Of a stretch of DNA of 64,000 nt, positions 63,553 to 64,000 are shown piece by piece. The stretch's first letter is position 1. Each line of letters begins with the position of its first letter. This DNA is from Tilletia caries (Eukaryota > Basidiomycota > Exobasidiomycetes > Tilletiales > Tilletiaceae), in NCBI GenBank assembly GCA_032718865.1, contig JALUTQ010000038.1, forward strand, positions 186,001 through 250,000, in the 5' to 3' direction. Both the position numbers and the translations under genes were made by a program. Below the pieces are notes generated by a model, which was not told where the DNA came from, did no database searches, and saw nothing but the letters and a program-made list of their open reading frames with translations.

Positions 63553-64000
63553 CTGTATAGATGTCAGATGATGGTGGTTGTGTGAAAGAGGTCAGCCGAC
63601 GGAGTCGAGGTGGGAGGAATGTTTGTAAGTCTGTTTGGAGGTGGAATTCTGTCGTGAAGTGCGTCCGGAAGTGTGTCCGGAGTTGATGTCTGGAAGTGTA
63701 GGTGTGTGCTGAAAGTGTTGTGGAAATGAGGATGTGATCGTAGGAGTGATGGTCGGGCAGAAGATTGGCTGAAGAATTTCGGAAAATATGAAACAAAACA
63801 GGTCAGACCGAGAATAAGACATGGAACAGCGCCCAAAACCGGGGACAGAAGAAGAGAGACTCGCCTCGGGAGCTCCATGAGGAGAGAGAGCGACGAGAAC
63901 CGGAGAGCGATGATGAGTGATGACCGGATAGCAAGTTGTTTTCCAAAAGATGCGACGACTTAATATCAGGTAAGGAAGGTATGAGAGATGAGGTGGCGGA

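Larger units (their letters stand above)
61012..64000 (-). repeat. Right arm of the large inverted repeat (runs off the window)
   Basis: Reverse complement of the left arm without the internal part of the LTR element. It continues to base 64000, so its outer end is unseen. Confidence 0.93.

Overview
The window is nuclear DNA of a filamentous or yeast-like fungus, almost certainly a basidiomycete. The evidence is: many short introns (about 70-110 nt, GTGAGT/GTACGT...CAG) that split conserved proteins at sites I could join in frame; housekeeping genes of fungal type (TFIIA large subunit, Cdc3 septin, Vps26, a Flc/Pkd2-like TRP protein, a DHA2 transporter); and element-borne genes common in Basidiomycota (DUF6589 protein, RecQ-like helicase, Tnp2-type transposase). 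I cannot assign the subphylum. All gene models were read by eye from the sequence; splice sites are inferred, not observed.

Left part, 1-29.3 kb, is mostly gene-dense host DNA. In order: a TRP-like membrane protein (minus, cut by the window edge), an HSL-type alpha/beta hydrolase (+), TFIIA large subunit (-), then a 5.4-kb pair of tail-to-tail genes (RecQ-like helicase +, DUF6589 protein -) that looks like a passenger module. It continues with a possible small gene (-), a PWWP protein (+), an aberrant Rab-type GTPase (-), an intact and very young Ty1/copia retrotransposon, septin Cdc3 (+), a DHA2 drug:H+ antiporter (-), an Rcr-like single-pass membrane protein (+), retromer VPS26 (+) and an intron-containing tRNA (-).

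Middle part, 29.3-52 kb, is accessory DNA made of transposon remains. It holds a broken DDE-type transposase gene split by a 695-bp hAT-like miniature element, Ty3/gypsy RNase H and pogo-like relics, a 1,049-bp hAT-like element with a perfect 8-bp target duplication and a small ORF, a Tnp2 (CACTA/Plavaka-like) transposase facing a convergent coiled-coil ORF, nested CTCCG-rich miniature elements, and a protein-kinase-like gene. Several blocks are each built from repeats of their own short word (CTATAGTC, GGCAACTTT, GTGCGA, TTACAG, CTCCG, GGATGTGGATG).

Right part, 52-64 kb, is dominated by a large inverted repeat. About 2.7 kb of the left arm (55439-60583, minus an LTR element) is repeated in reverse at 61012-64000 with roughly 99% identity by eye. 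The arms carry uncharacterised ORFs with no domain I recognise. The left arm holds a complete non-autonomous LTR element (278-bp LTRs, 5-bp target duplication CACAC); the right arm holds a solo LTR at the same site. A third, older solo LTR with its own target duplication lies at 52698-52988.

Functionally the host genes are unrelated housekeeping genes; their order shows no gene cluster. The interest lies in the mobile or selfish units: the helicase/DUF6589 pair, the Tnp2 pair with the same convergent layout, the word-rich hAT-like elements, and the duplicated unknown ORF unit.
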